Below are positions 17,763 through 27,640 of a stretch of 64,000 nt of DNA, in pieces (position 1 is the first letter of the stretch; every line of letters starts with the position of its first letter). Source of the stretch: Bosea vaviloviae (GTDB taxonomy: Bacteria > Pseudomonadota > Alphaproteobacteria > Rhizobiales > Beijerinckiaceae). The notes under the pieces are model-generated. The model ran no database searches, had not been told where the DNA came from, and saw only the letters and a program-made list of their open reading frames with translations. The position numbers were made by a program, and so were the translations under genes. Where the stretch lies: assembly GCF_001741865.1 (NCBI RefSeq), contig NZ_CP017147.1, positions 4,641,001 through 4,705,000 of the forward strand, given 5' to 3'.

Positions 17763-18542
17763 GTGCGCATCGCCACCTGGAACGTCAATTCGGTCCGCCA
17801 GCGGCTGGGCCATCTGCTCGACTTCCTGAAGGAGGCGCAGCCCGATGCGCTGTGTCTGCAGGAAATCAAATGCTTCGACGCCGACTTCCCGCGCGCCGAG
17901 ATCGAGGAAGCCGGCTGGCAGGTCGAGACCCATGGCCAGAAGACCTTCAACGGCGTTGCCATCATCAGCCGTAGCAAGCTCGAGGATGTCCGACGCGGCC
18001 TGCCGGGCGACGAGGCCGACGAGCAGGCGCGCTATCTCGAAGGCGTCCTGCCCATGGGCAGCGGCGTGGTGCGCCTGGCTACCATCTACCTGCCCAACGG
18101 CAACCCGCCCAACACCGAGAAATACCCCTACAAGCTCGCCTGGATGAGGCGACTCACCGCCCATGCCCAAATGCTGCTGCTGCAGGAGGAGCCTCTGGTC
18201 CTCGCCGGCGACTACAACGTCATTCCCGAGCCGCGCGACGCTCGCGAGCCGGCTGCCTGGGTCAATGACGCGCTCTTCCTGCCGCCGACGCGCACCGCGT
18301 TTCGCGGCCTGGTCAATCTCGGCCTGACCGAGGCGCTGCGCGCGACCACGGATGCGCCGGGCCTCTACACCTTCTGGGACTATCAGGCCGGCGCTTGGCA
18401 GCGGAACAACGGTATCCGCATCGACCACCTCCTGCTCTCGCCGCAGGCGGCCGACCGGCTCGCGAACGTGCAGATCGCCAAGCATGTCCGCGGCTGGGAG
18501 AAGCCGTCCGACCATGTGCCGGTGATGCTGGAATTGAACTGA
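17763..18542 (+). CDS. xthA: Exodeoxyribonuclease III / AP endonuclease
   Basis: A 259-residue member of the exonuclease III family acting in base-excision repair. Conserved blocks are visible: MRIATWNVNSVRQRL (Asn metal ligand), LCLQEIKCFD (catalytic Glu), LAGDYNVIPEPRD (Asp/Asn) and IRIDHLLLSP plus SDHVPVMLEL (Asp-His pair). The start is GTG at 17763. It is a single gene, preceded by tandem repeats. Confidence 0.93.
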   Translation: MRIATWNVNSVRQRLGHLLDFLKEAQPDALCLQEIKCFDADFPRAEIEEAGWQVETHGQKTFNGVAIISRSKLEDVRRGLPGDEADEQARYLEGVLPMGSGVVRLATIYLPNGNPPNTEKYPYKLAWMRRLTAHAQMLLLQEEPLVLAGDYNVIPEPRDAREPAAWVNDALFLPPTRTAFRGLVNLGLTEALRATTDAPGLYTFWDYQAGAWQRNNGIRIDHLLLSPQAADRLANVQIAKHVRGWEKPSDHVPVMLELN

Positions 18543-18772
18543 GCGACGAGGCTCGACGCGCTCTTCCCTTCGCCGCTGCCGCGACGCGGTCTTCCTTTTC
18601 CCGGATGGGAGAAGCAAGGTGGCGCGGAGCGCCGGATGAGGGTGCGCCCTTTCAGTAGAAGGCGCTGCGGCACAGTTGCGCTCAGCAATCAGCGGCACAC
18701 CCTCATCCCTGCCCTTCTCCCATCCGGGAGAAGGGTTCCCCGCGCCTACTTCATCTGATGCAGCCTTGAAGA

Positions 18773-19135
18773 CTATTCCGCCGAGCCCCGCTTCACGCCG
18801 CCCTTGATGAACACCCGAAACGGCGTCGTACCGGTCGCTGCGCCATCAAGCGAGCGCCAGCTGCCGTTGGTGCAGAGCACGCCGCCTTGTGTCTCCACCG
18901 CCTCAAAGGTGATCGCATTGCGATAGACCGTGCCATTGAGCTCGATTGCCCGGAAATTCGTGGTGCATTTGCCGTTCGCGACGACCGGATCGTAGTCGTG
19001 GATCATGATGCCGCCGCCACCCGTGCTCGGGAACGGATTTTTGAGCGGAGCCCAGCGCTCGAAATCATCCTGCGCGGCAACGCCGGCGGCCATGAGCATG
19101 ATGGCGATGAGGCTGAAGGGCACGGCATGACGCAT
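18773..19135 (-). CDS. Small exported hypothetical protein
   Basis: A 120-residue protein with a signal peptide (MRHAVPFSLIAIMLMAAGVAAQ) cleaved before DDFERW. The mature part has a GGGGI stretch and two Cys (GKCTTNF, GVLCTNG) that could pair in the periplasm. I do not recognise the family. Longer frames upstream lack a signal sequence, hence ATG at 19135. It lies downstream of the ExoR-like gene in the same direction. Confidence 0.6.
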   Translation of the reverse strand: MRHAVPFSLIAIMLMAAGVAAQDDFERWAPLKNPFPSTGGGGIMIHDYDPVVANGKCTTNFRAIELNGTVYRNAITFEAVETQGGVLCTNGSWRSLDGAATGTTPFRVFIKGGVKRGSAE

Positions 19136-19199
19136 GGCGCAGGCTCCCTGTGGGTCTGCTCCAATTACGCCGGGATCGTCATGTCGGATGCAGTAGCGC

Positions 19200-20153
19200 T
19201 CAGCGCTGCGGCGCGCTGCGGCCGGCGAATTGCTGGCGCTCGACCATGGCGAGCGCCGCGCTGCGGTCCCCCGGCGAGGCGGCGGCGAAAGCAGTCTCGC
19301 AGCGCTCGATGATCCAGGCCTCGCGTGCCGCATCGGCGCTGTCGCGCGCCAGCGAGAGCCACATCAAACCCACCACCGGCGCACGCGGCACGCCGTCGCC
19401 GCCACGGATCAGCATGTCGCCGAAAACGGCGCGGGCCGGGGCGTGGCCCTTCTCGGCGGCGAGCTTCATCCAGCGCGCAGCCTGGCGCGCATCGCGATTG
19501 GTGCCCTGCCCGTTCATGTAGAGCCGGGCGAGGTTGTACTGGCCTTCCGGGTCGCCGAAATAGGAGGCGGCGTAGTGGAACATGTCGAAGGCGCGGTCGG
19601 CATTGGGCTTCACATAGCTGCCCTTGATGCCGTCGACGAAATAGCCGCCGAGCGCCACAAAAGCGCCGCTGACGATGCGACCATCGGCCGTGCCGGGGAT
19701 AGCGTCGGCGTTCTCGTCCGCGATCTTCGAGAAGTACTCGAACGCCTTGAGATCATTGGCCGGCACGCCGTCGCCGCCGGCATACATCCGGCCGAGCTTG
19801 AACTGCGCCGTGAGATGGCCCTGGGCGGCGGCGTATTCGAGCGCGCGCACGGCGCCGACCTGGTCGCCGGCGGTCGAGTCGCGCATCCAGGCCCGGATCG
19901 CGTCACGGGCGTTGCTGAAAGGGGCGATCGGCAGGGCCGTATGCGCGGCCGGGCCGCTCGGCGCGGGTGCGATCGGCCGCACGCTGGGCGCAGGCGGTGC
20001 GGGCGGAGCAAGATCGGGCTCGGGCAGCATCACGCCCGGAATCGGACGCGGCGGAATCGGCCCGCGCATCGGCGCGAGGTCCTGCGCCCAGGCGGCCTGT
20101 TGGCCGCCCAGGATCAGGAACAATGCTGCAAATGTCGCGTCAAATATCCGCAT
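19200..20153 (-). CDS. exoR: Sel1-repeat exported protein, ExoR-like
   Basis: A 317-residue protein with a signal peptide ([23 protein letters not shown]), a proline-rich linker and Sel1 repeats such as [20 protein letters not shown] and [18 protein letters not shown]. In rhizobia ExoR is a periplasmic Sel1 protein that restrains the ExoS–ChvI two-component system and exopolysaccharide synthesis. Length and repeat order fit, but identity rests on resemblance. The start lies inside the end of ilvD (14-bp overlap), so expression may be coupled to it. Confidence 0.72.
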   Translation of the reverse strand: MRIFDATFAALFLILGGQQAAWAQDLAPMRGPIPPRPIPGVMLPEPDLAPPAPPAPSVRPIAPAPSGPAAHTALPIAPFSNARDAIRAWMRDSTAGDQVGAVRALEYAAAQGHLTAQFKLGRMYAGGDGVPANDLKAFEYFSKIADENADAIPGTADGRIVSGAFVALGGYFVDGIKGSYVKPNADRAFDMFHYAASYFGDPEGQYNLARLYMNGQGTNRDARQAARWMKLAAEKGHAPARAVFGDMLIRGGDGVPRAPVVGLMWLSLARDSADAAREAWIIERCETAFAAASPGDRSAALAMVERQQFAGRSAPQR

Positions 20154-21870
20154 AGCAATGGGTCTCGGCCGCCCCTCCCGGGTGGGTGACGGCCCCACCC
20201 TTCGCAGAGCCGACCGTCTGGGCGTATTTCCACAGCGCGCCCGATGCGTAGTCGGTCTTGCGCGGTGTCCAAGCCTTACGACGCGACTCAAGTTCGGCAT
20301 CAGAAAGGCGGCAAGCGAGCTTTCCTGTGACTGCGTCGAGCTCGATGATATCGCCGTCGCGGATGAGCGCGATCGGGCCGCCGACAGCCGCCTCCGGACC
20401 GACATGGCCGACGCAGAAACCGCGCGTCGCGCCCGAGAAACGGCCATCCGTGATCAGCGCGACCTTGTCGCCCATGCCCTGGCCGTAGAGCGCCGCCGTG
20501 GTCGCCAGCATCTCGCGCATGCCGGGGCCGCCCTTGGGCCCTTCATAGCGGATGACCAGCACGTCGCCGACCTTGTAGTCACGGTTGGTGACGGCGGCGA
20601 AGGCGTCTTCCTCGCGGTCGAAGCAGCGCGCCGGGCCGGTGAAGGTCAATTGCTCGGTCGTCATGCCGGCGATCTTCACGATCGCGCCCTCGGGAGCGAG
20701 ATTGCCCTGCAGGCCGACAACGCCGCCATTGGGCGAAAGCGGCTTGTTCGCGGCGCGCACGACGTCCTGCTCGTCGTTCCATTTCACCGAGGCGAGATTC
20801 TCGGCGATCGTGCGGCCAGTCACGGTCATGCAGTCGCCATGCAGATAGCCATGGTCGAGCAGGGTCTTCATCAGGAGCGGGATGCCGCCGACCTCGAACA
20901 TGTCCTTGGCGACGTATTTTCCGCCGGGCTTCAGATCGGCGATATAGGGCGTCTTCTTGAAGATCTCGGCCACGGCGAAGAGATCGAAATCGATGCCGCA
21001 TTCATGCGCGATCGCTGGCAGGTGGAGCGCGCCATTGGTCGAGCCGCCCGAGGCCGCGACGACGGTCGCGGCGTTCTCCAGCGCCTTGCGGGTGACGATG
21101 TCGCGCGGGCGGATGTTGCGGGCGATCAGCTCCATCACCATCTCGCCGGCAGTGTAGCAGAAGCTGTCGCGCATGTCGTAGGGCGCCGGTGCGCCGCAGG
21201 AATAGGGCAGCGCCAGGCCGATCGCTTCGGCGACGGTCGCCATGGTGTTGGCGGTGAACTGCGCGCCGCAGGAACCCGAGGACGGACAGGCGACCTCCTC
21301 CAGCTCCTTCAGGTCCTCGTCGGACATCGCACCAACGGAATGCTTGCCGACGGCCTCGAACACGTCCTGCACCGTGACCGGCTTGCCTTTGAAGACGCCG
21401 GGCATGATCGAGCCGCCATAAATGAAGATCGAGGGCACGTTCAGGCGCACCATCGCCATCATCATGCCCGGCAGCGACTTGTCGCAGCCGGCGAGGCCGA
21501 CGAGCGCGTCATAGCAATGGCCGCGCATGGTCAGCTCGACCGAGTCGGCGATGCATTCGCGCGAGGCGAGCGAGGACTTCATGCCCTGGTGGCCCATGGC
21601 GATGCCGTCGGTGACGCTGATGGTGCAGAACTCGCGCGGCGTGCCATTGGCCGAGGCGACGCCCTTCTTGACAGCCTGAGCCTGGCGCATCAGCGAGATG
21701 TTGCAGGGCGCGGCCTCGTTCCAGCAGGAGGCGACGCCGACGAAAGGCTGGGCAATCTGGCGGGCGGTCATGCCCATGGCGTAGTAATACGAGCGATGCG
21801 GCGCGCGAGCCGGCCCGACACTGACGTGGCGGCTGGGAAGTTTCGATTTATCGAACACACGCACGTCCAT
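20140..21870 (-). CDS. ilvD: Dihydroxy-acid dehydratase
   Basis: A 576-residue iron-sulfur enzyme of branched-chain amino-acid synthesis, turning dihydroxyisovalerate and its homologue into the 2-oxo acids. The cluster Cys are in [26 protein letters not shown] and [15 protein letters not shown]. The C-terminal [18 protein letters not shown] block is present. Length is normal. It overlaps the ExoR-like gene downstream. Confidence 0.95.
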   Translation of the reverse strand: MDVRVFDKSKLPSRHVSVGPARAPHRSYYYAMGMTARQIAQPFVGVASCWNEAAPCNISLMRQAQAVKKGVASANGTPREFCTISVTDGIAMGHQGMKSSLASRECIADSVELTMRGHCYDALVGLAGCDKSLPGMMMAMVRLNVPSIFIYGGSIMPGVFKGKPVTVQDVFEAVGKHSVGAMSDEDLKELEEVACPSSGSCGAQFTANTMATVAEAIGLALPYSCGAPAPYDMRDSFCYTAGEMVMELIARNIRPRDIVTRKALENAATVVAASGGSTNGALHLPAIAHECGIDFDLFAVAEIFKKTPYIADLKPGGKYVAKDMFEVGGIPLLMKTLLDHGYLHGDCMTVTGRTIAENLASVKWNDEQDVVRAANKPLSPNGGVVGLQGNLAPEGAIVKIAGMTTEQLTFTGPARCFDREEDAFAAVTNRDYKVGDVLVIRYEGPKGGPGMREMLATTAALYGQGMGDKVALITDGRFSGATRGFCVGHVGPEAAVGGPIALIRDGDIIELDAVTGKLACRLSDAELESRRKAWTPRKTDYASGALWKYAQTVGSAKGGAVTHPGGAAETHCYADI

Positions 21871-22209
21871 GGTCTTTTTTTCCTCGTTCCACCCTGCGCT
21901 TTAGGCGCGTGGCAGATGTGCCACGCAGCCCGAGCCGGGCGCAACGTTACCCTGCCTGCGTACCGTGAGCGCGGAAGCCTCTCCCGGCCGTGCAGATCGC
22001 ACTTTAATTCTTCTATATCTCAGTGACTTATCGGAGACCTCTGCTGGGCGCGCTTTGTGGCGGCTTCACGGCAATTGGGCCAGTCCGAGGCCGTCGTCAC
22101 GCGATGCGGGAGCAGTGTTGCAGCGACGCCACAAATTCACGGCCAACTCGCGAAGGCGGGAACCTTTTGCGCTGTCGCGTTTCATGCCTGGCGGGCCAGC
22201 CCCGCCGCC
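21871..22209. other. Gap between ilvD and the yqaA-like gene
   Basis: About 340 bp between ilvD (divergent start side) and the stop of the YqaA gene. It must hold the ilvD promoter. I see no convincing hairpin, repeat or small gene. Confidence 0.4.
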
Positions 22210-22791
22210 TCAGAGCACCAGCGGCAGGACGAAGAAGCCACCGACCACGACAACGAGCAGTCCGATCGCCACCAGCGGCAGATGCTTCTCGATGAAGATG
22301 CGGATGTCGTCGCCATAGAAGCGCAGCGCCAGCGCGATCATCATGAAGAAGGTGACGCGCGAGACCACCATGCCGATGGTGAACTTCCAGATGTCGAAAT
22401 GCAGGAAGCCCGACATGATCGTGACGATCTTGAACGGGATCGGCGTCAGCCCCTTGGTGACCAGCACCCAGAACCAGTAGTCCTGCGAAGTCGAGATCAA
22501 CTGGGCGGCCTTGTCCTGCAGGCCGTAGATGCCGATCAGCCAGGAACCGACCGAATCGTAGAGCAGCGCGCCGATGGCGTAGCCGAGATAGCCGCCCAGC
22601 ACCGCGCCGAGCGAACAGACGCCGGCATAGAACCAGGCGCGGTCGGGCCTGGCGATGCACATCGGCAGCAAGAGCGGGATCGGCGGCAACGGGCTGACGG
22701 AACTTTCGACGAAAGTCAGCGCGAAGAGGAGCCAGGGGGCGGCAGGGTGGGACGCATAGGAAACGCACCAATCATAGGCTCGTTTGAGCAT
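22210..22791 (-). CDS. YqaA/DedA-like VTT-domain membrane protein
   Basis: A 193-residue inner-membrane protein of the YqaA branch of the SNARE-associated (VTT/DedA) family. Segments FVESSVSPLPPIPLLLPM and TKGLTPIPFKIVTIMSGF are characteristic. DedA-type proteins are linked to lipid flipping and envelope homeostasis; no role for this one is known. Confidence 0.87.
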   Translation of the reverse strand: MLKRAYDWCVSYASHPAAPWLLFALTFVESSVSPLPPIPLLLPMCIARPDRAWFYAGVCSLGAVLGGYLGYAIGALLYDSVGSWLIGIYGLQDKAAQLISTSQDYWFWVLVTKGLTPIPFKIVTIMSGFLHFDIWKFTIGMVVSRVTFFMMIALALRFYGDDIRIFIEKHLPLVAIGLLVVVVGGFFVLPLVL

Positions 22792-22952
22792 GGCGTAAGA
22801 GCAACCGGTCCTGGGTTAATGACGGCATCGAGCGCATGGCGGGCTTGCGCCCGGCGCGCATCTAAGCCTGTCCGCGGAAGATTGCCAGAGTTGTCTTACG
22901 GTAACGTCAATTTGAAGACGGCTTCATGACCGCGCAGCGGCGGCTGTCGCTC

Positions 22953-24584
22953 TCACGCCGGCTTCAGCCCGGGCTTTCCCGCCTCGACAACGAAGCTCGC
23001 CGCCGTCGTGACGGGCGCCTCAGCAGTCGTCACCTTGTCGAGCACACGGTAATCGGCCTGCCAGCGCTCATTCGTGACGGAATGACGCATATAGCCGCGC
23101 TGATTGTTGAAATAGCGCAGATGCGGATTCTTCCTGAGCCGGGTCTCGCCGCTGCGGGTCATCGCCGCGCCATCGCCGCCCGAGCTGATCGAAGTCGCGA
23201 CGAATTCGACGCCGACCGCTTTCGAAGCCGGATCGTCGAAATTCGCCTTCAGCTCACCGGCCCAGTTCTGATGGATGTCGCCGGTCAGCACCACGGCATT
23301 GGCGATACGGGCCTCGCTCAGGCTGTCGAACACACGCTGGCGGGCCGCGACCGCGCCATCCCATTTGTCCATGTGGACGCTTGAAGCGCCGGGATCGGCC
23401 TCGCGATCGAGACGCATCATCATGACCTGCTGCGCCAGCACGTTCCAGCGGGCGCGGGAGGCTCGCAAACCTTCATCCAGCCAGGCCTCCTGCGCAGCGC
23501 CCAGCATCGTGTTCTCGGGCCTCCGTGCATCCGCGCAATGGCTCTGCCAGCCATCGCCACAGGGCTGGTCGGAGCGGAACTGGCGGGTGTCGAGCACCTC
23601 GATCTGGGCGAGGTCGCCATAGCGGAAGCGGCGATAAGCCTGGATGTTGGGCCCATTGGGAATGGCCGAGCGGCGCAGCGGCATGTGCTCATACCAGGCC
23701 TGGAAGGCGGCGGCACGGCGCAAGGCGAAGAGCTCGGGCGGCACACCCTGCTCCTCGGAGACGAGGCCGGCCCAATTATTGTCGACCTCATGGTCGTCGA
23801 AGGAGACGAGCCAGGGCGCCGAGGCATGCGCCGCCTGGAGGTCGGCGTCGAGCTTGTAGAGCGCATAGCGGCGGCGGTAGTCGCCGAGCGCGTAGATCTC
23901 ATCGGGCTCGCCGGGCATCATGCGCGCTACGGGCAACTGGCGGTCGCCCGGGCGGATGGTCCGATATTCGTAGATGTAGTCGCCGTAGTGGAAAATAAAA
24001 TCGAAGCGCTCCGCCGCGGCATGGCGGAAGGCGGTGAAGAAGCCGTCCTCGTAGCGCTGGCAGCCGAGCACGCCGAAATCCAGGCGCGCCACGGCAGAGC
24101 CCGCAGGAGGAAAGGTCCGGCCGCGTCCGACCGCGCTTCGCACCCCGCCACAGCTGAAGCGGTAGAAATAAGCTCTGTCCGGCGCGAGCCCCGCGACCTC
24201 GACATGGACGGCATGGCCGAGTTCCGGCCGCGCCAGGCCTGTGCCGTGCTGAATGACCTGTGCGAAGGCCTCGTCGGCGGCGACCTCCCAGGCCACCTCG
24301 ACGGCGCGCATCGGCATGCCGCCATGCTCAGTCAATGGCTCGGGGGCAAGCCTGGTCCAGATCACGAAGCCGTCCGCCGCGGGATCGCCCGAGGCGATGC
24401 CGAGCGAAAACGGATCGGCCTTGAAGACAGGGTTGGTCCAGAGGCGCTGCGCAAGCGCCGGCCCGCTCGCCAGCAACAGGCCCGACGCCGCCAACCCCTT
24501 CAGCAGCAGCCGGCGCGAGGGCGTGCCAGCGGCCGTGACGAAGTCGTCCGGGTCGAGCCGACCGAAGGAATCGAGACGAAACAT
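22953..24584 (-). CDS. phoD: Alkaline phosphatase D family protein (PhoD)
   Basis: A 543-residue secreted phosphodiesterase/phosphatase. A twin-arginine signal (SRRLLLKGLAASGLLLASGPALA) directs folded export. The N-terminal PhoD domain (FSLGIASGDPAADGFVIWTRL) is followed by the metallophosphatase core with LGCQRYEDG, HYGDYIYEYR, SFDDHEVDNNW and LTGDIHQNW, which supply the Fe/Ca ligands. It releases phosphate from esters or teichoic-like polymers in the periplasm. Confidence 0.92.
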   Translation of the reverse strand: MFRLDSFGRLDPDDFVTAAGTPSRRLLLKGLAASGLLLASGPALAQRLWTNPVFKADPFSLGIASGDPAADGFVIWTRLAPEPLTEHGGMPMRAVEVAWEVAADEAFAQVIQHGTGLARPELGHAVHVEVAGLAPDRAYFYRFSCGGVRSAVGRGRTFPPAGSAVARLDFGVLGCQRYEDGFFTAFRHAAAERFDFIFHYGDYIYEYRTIRPGDRQLPVARMMPGEPDEIYALGDYRRRYALYKLDADLQAAHASAPWLVSFDDHEVDNNWAGLVSEEQGVPPELFALRRAAAFQAWYEHMPLRRSAIPNGPNIQAYRRFRYGDLAQIEVLDTRQFRSDQPCGDGWQSHCADARRPENTMLGAAQEAWLDEGLRASRARWNVLAQQVMMMRLDREADPGASSVHMDKWDGAVAARQRVFDSLSEARIANAVVLTGDIHQNWAGELKANFDDPASKAVGVEFVATSISSGGDGAAMTRSGETRLRKNPHLRYFNNQRGYMRHSVTNERWQADYRVLDKVTTAEAPVTTAASFVVEAGKPGLKPA

Positions 24585-24635
24585 GGCTGTCTCCGGGGGA
24601 TCGCTCCGGAGACTACCCGCCCCTTCGCGGCAAGC

Positions 24636-27455
24636 CTATGACAGCCGCGTCAGCGCCTCGGCGATCTTGAGTTTGCGTGCTTGCGCCACGGCCTTGCGCT
24701 CCAAATTCTCCTCGACAACCTCCTCGGGCGCGCGGGCCATGAAGTCGGGATTGCCGAGCTTCTTGTCGACCACCGCGATGTCCTGGTCGAGCTTGGCCAT
24801 CTCCTTGGTCAGGCGCACCCGCTCGACATCGAGATCGATGATGCCGGCAAGCGGCAGCGCCGCGACCTCGCCGCGCACGATGATCTGCGCCGATTGCGCC
24901 GGCGCGGTCTCCGCGAAGGCGATCTCGGAAACGCGCGCCAAGCGCTCGATCATCGGCCGCCAGCTCTCGATCGTCGCCCGCGTCGCGGCCGAGGCCTTGA
25001 CCAGGACGAGCGGCGCCTGCGTGCCCGCCGGCACATTGACCTCCGAGCGCACCGAGCGGATGTCCGAGATCAGATCGACGACGAAGCCGATCTCGGCCTC
25101 GGCCGCCGCATCGCGCAGCGCCGCGAGATCGGGCCAATGCGTCAGGCAGACCAGGGCGTCATCGCCCGAAGTAAGCTTGCGCGGAGCGCCCTCGCCCGCC
25201 TTCTGCGCCCAGAGCTCCTCGGTGAGGAAGGGCATGAAGGGGTGCAGCAGCTGGCAGATCAGGTCGATGACATGCGCGACCGTCGCTTGCGTCTCGGCCT
25301 TCTCGGCGGGATCGACGCCCTCGCCCTGCAGCACGGGCTTGGCGAGCTCGAGATACCAGTCACAGAACTGGCCCCAGGTGAAGCGATAGGCCGCGGCCGC
25401 CGCCTCGTTGAACTTGAAGCTCGGAATGCCGGCGGCGATCTCATCGGCGGCACGCGCCGCCTCGCTCAGGATCCAGCGATTGAGCGGCTGCTTCACCTTG
25501 GCCGGGTCGAAACCGTCCGCTCGGGCGCAGCCATTCAATTCGGCGAAGCGCGCCGCGTTCCAGATCTTCGTCGCGAAGTTGCGGTAGCCTTCGACGCGCG
25601 CGGTCGAGAGCTTGATGTCGCGCCCCTGAGCCGCCATCGCGGCCAAGGTGAAGCGCAAGGCATCGGCGCCGTATTGATCGACGATCGTCAGCGGGTCGAT
25701 GACGTTGCCCTTCGACTTCGACATCTTCGCGCCCTTCTCGTCGCGAACGATGGCGTGGATATAGACGTCCTTGAACGGCACCTCGTCCATGAAGTTGAGG
25801 CCCATCATCATCATCCGGGCGACCCAGAAGAAGATGATGTCGAAGGCGGTGACGAGCGTCGCGGTCGGGTAATAGCGCTTGAGCTCGGCGGTATCCTCGG
25901 GCCAACCCAGGGTCGAGAACGGCCACAGCGCCGAGGAGAACCAGGTGTCGAGCACGTCCTCGTCGCGGATGAGCTCGACCGTGCCGCCGTAATGGCCGAG
26001 CGCCAGCGCTTGCGCCTCGACCTCCGATTCCGCCACGAACACCTCGCCATCGGGCCCGTACCAGACCGGGATCTGATGGCCCCACCAGAGCTGGCGCGAG
26101 ACGCACCAGGGCTCGATATTCTCCAGCCAGTCGTAATAGACCTTGGTCCAGCTTTCCGGCGTGAACTTGGTGCGACCGTCGCGAACCGCCTTCAGCGAGC
26201 GCTGCGCCAATGGCTTGACGTCGACATACCACTGGTCGGTCAGCCAGGGCTCGATCACGACATCCGAGCGGTCGCCATGCGGCACGGTGTGGCCATGCGG
26301 CTCGACCTTGGCGAGGAAGCCGCGCTCGGCCATCAGTACGACGACGCGCTTGCGCGCGGCAAAGCGATCGAGGCCGTGCAGCGCCAGCGTCTCGCTCGCC
26401 GGCACTGAGCCGGCAAGGAAATCGGCATTGTCGGCAAGCAGGACCCGGGCCTCGCCATCGAGGATGTTGACGACGTCGAGCTTATGGCGCTTGCCGACCT
26501 CGAAATCGTTGAAGTCATGCGCCGGGGTGATCTTGACTGCGCCCGTGCCCTTCTCCGGATCGGCATAGTCGTCACCGAAGATCGGGATGATGCGCCCAAC
26601 CAGCGGCAGCACCACATTCCTACCGATCAGATGGCCGAGCTTTTCGTTCTCGGGGTGCACCGCGACGCCAGTATCGCCCAGCATGGTCTCGGGCCGCGTC
26701 GTCGCCACCGTGATGAAGGTCGAGGCGTCGTCGGCATCATAGGCGACGCCTTCAAGCGGGTAGTTGAAATAGTAGAGATGCCCGCCCGGATCGCGGTTCA
26801 GCACCTTCTCAAGCTTGGCGGAATCGAAGGCCTCCTCCCCGCCCCGCTCCCATTTGAACGAGCCGGATTTCTCGACCTGGACGACCTCGAGATCGGAGAT
26901 CGCGGTCTGGAACTTCGGATCCCAGTTCACCAGGCGCTTGGCGCGATAGATCAGCCCCTGCTTGTGCAAGGCGACGAAGACCTTGAGCACGGCCTGGCTC
27001 AGGCCCTCATCCATGGTGAAGCGTTCGCGCGACCAGTCGCAGGAGGCGCCCAGGCGCTTCAGCTGGTTGACGATCGTGCCGCCGGATTCGGCTTTCCAGG
27101 CCCAGACCTCCTTCAGGAAGTCCTCGCGGCTCATGTCGCGGCGGGAGATGTTGCGCTCGGCCGACAGCTTGCGCTCGACCACCATCTGCGTGGCGATGCC
27201 GGCATGGTCGGTGCCCGGCTGCCAGAGCACGTCCTTGCCGCGCATGCGCTCGAAGCGGCAGAGCGCATCCTGCAGCGTGTTGTTGAGCGCATGGCCCATA
27301 TGCAAGGAGCCGGTGACGTTGGGCGGCGGAATCACGATGCAATAGGGTTCGGCGCCCGGCGCAGCCCCACGCCCGGCCTTGAAGGCGTCGGCCTTCTCCC
27401 ATGCCGCGCTGACGCGCGCCTCGACGGTCGCCGGCTCGAATGTCTTGTCCATCAT
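24636..27455 (-). CDS. valS: Valyl-tRNA synthetase
   Basis: A 939-residue class I synthetase that charges tRNA-Val. The HIGH motif is HMGH (in NVTGSLHMGHALNNTL), KMSKS is exact (in KGAKMSKSKGNVIDP), and the editing domain shows TTRPETMLGDTGVAVHP. The C-terminal coiled-coil arm is present (VERVRLTKEMAKLDQDIAVVDKKLGNPDFM). The start is one of two tandem ATGs (27455 or 27452). A terminator-like hairpin ends only 16 bases before the start. Confidence 0.96.
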   Translation of the reverse strand: MMDKTFEPATVEARVSAAWEKADAFKAGRGAAPGAEPYCIVIPPPNVTGSLHMGHALNNTLQDALCRFERMRGKDVLWQPGTDHAGIATQMVVERKLSAERNISRRDMSREDFLKEVWAWKAESGGTIVNQLKRLGASCDWSRERFTMDEGLSQAVLKVFVALHKQGLIYRAKRLVNWDPKFQTAISDLEVVQVEKSGSFKWERGGEEAFDSAKLEKVLNRDPGGHLYYFNYPLEGVAYDADDASTFITVATTRPETMLGDTGVAVHPENEKLGHLIGRNVVLPLVGRIIPIFGDDYADPEKGTGAVKITPAHDFNDFEVGKRHKLDVVNILDGEARVLLADNADFLAGSVPASETLALHGLDRFAARKRVVVLMAERGFLAKVEPHGHTVPHGDRSDVVIEPWLTDQWYVDVKPLAQRSLKAVRDGRTKFTPESWTKVYYDWLENIEPWCVSRQLWWGHQIPVWYGPDGEVFVAESEVEAQALALGHYGGTVELIRDEDVLDTWFSSALWPFSTLGWPEDTAELKRYYPTATLVTAFDIIFFWVARMMMMGLNFMDEVPFKDVYIHAIVRDEKGAKMSKSKGNVIDPLTIVDQYGADALRFTLAAMAAQGRDIKLSTARVEGYRNFATKIWNAARFAELNGCARADGFDPAKVKQPLNRWILSEAARAADEIAAGIPSFKFNEAAAAAYRFTWGQFCDWYLELAKPVLQGEGVDPAEKAETQATVAHVIDLICQLLHPFMPFLTEELWAQKAGEGAPRKLTSGDDALVCLTHWPDLAALRDAAAEAEIGFVVDLISDIRSVRSEVNVPAGTQAPLVLVKASAATRATIESWRPMIERLARVSEIAFAETAPAQSAQIIVRGEVAALPLAGIIDLDVERVRLTKEMAKLDQDIAVVDKKLGNPDFMARAPEEVVEENLERKAVAQARKLKIAEALTRLS

Positions 27456-27471
27456 CGCTTCGCTCGAACGC

Positions 27472-27498
27472 AAAAAGGCCGGGGAGCACGCCCCGGCC
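27472..27498 (-). terminator. Intrinsic terminator/attenuator just upstream of valS
   Basis: Read on the minus strand, an 8-bp GC stem (ggccgggg / ccccggcc) with a 6-nt loop is followed by ttttt, and the T-run ends 16 bases before the valS ATG. There is no room for a promoter after it, so it must be transcribed as part of the valS leader or be read through from upstream. Confidence 0.7.
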
Positions 27499-27530
27499 GT
27501 GAAAATCAAAGGCCAAAAAGGTCGGAGGAC

Positions 27531-27611
27531 TTAAGAGCCCAAGCAAGGCCTGCGCGTCAAGCAAGGCCTATGTGTCCAACAAGGCCTGCGCGTCCAACAA
27601 GGCCTGCGCAT
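27531..27611 (-). CDS. Possible 26-residue leader ORF made of four repeats, upstream of valS
   Basis: The tandem 18-nt repeats before valS form an open frame: an ATG at 27611 three bases after GAGGAGG, then four RRPCWT-like hexapeptides (RRPCWT, RRPCWT, HRPCLT, RRPCLG), Ser and TAA. The frame has no Val codons, so classic valine attenuation is not supported. It may simply be repeat DNA. It is listed because it sits between dps and the valS terminator. Confidence 0.3.
   Translation of the reverse strand: MRRPCWTRRPCWTHRPCLTRRPCLGS
27537..27608. repeat. Four tandem 18-nt repeats in the dps–valS gap
   Basis: Four copies of an 18-nt unit (minus strand cgcaggccttgttggacg and variants). The core aaggcctgc (plus strand) is shared with the 17-nt repeats upstream of dps. 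Confidence 0.8.
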
Positions 27612-27640
27612 CGACCTCCTCGATCGATCACGATGCCGCA

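Noticed and set aside
27531..27611. A valine-responsive leader peptide or a T-box before valS
   Set aside because: The mini-frame contains no Val codon, and no T-box core sequence is visible; T-boxes are also not expected in this lineage. Kept only as a possible attenuator.
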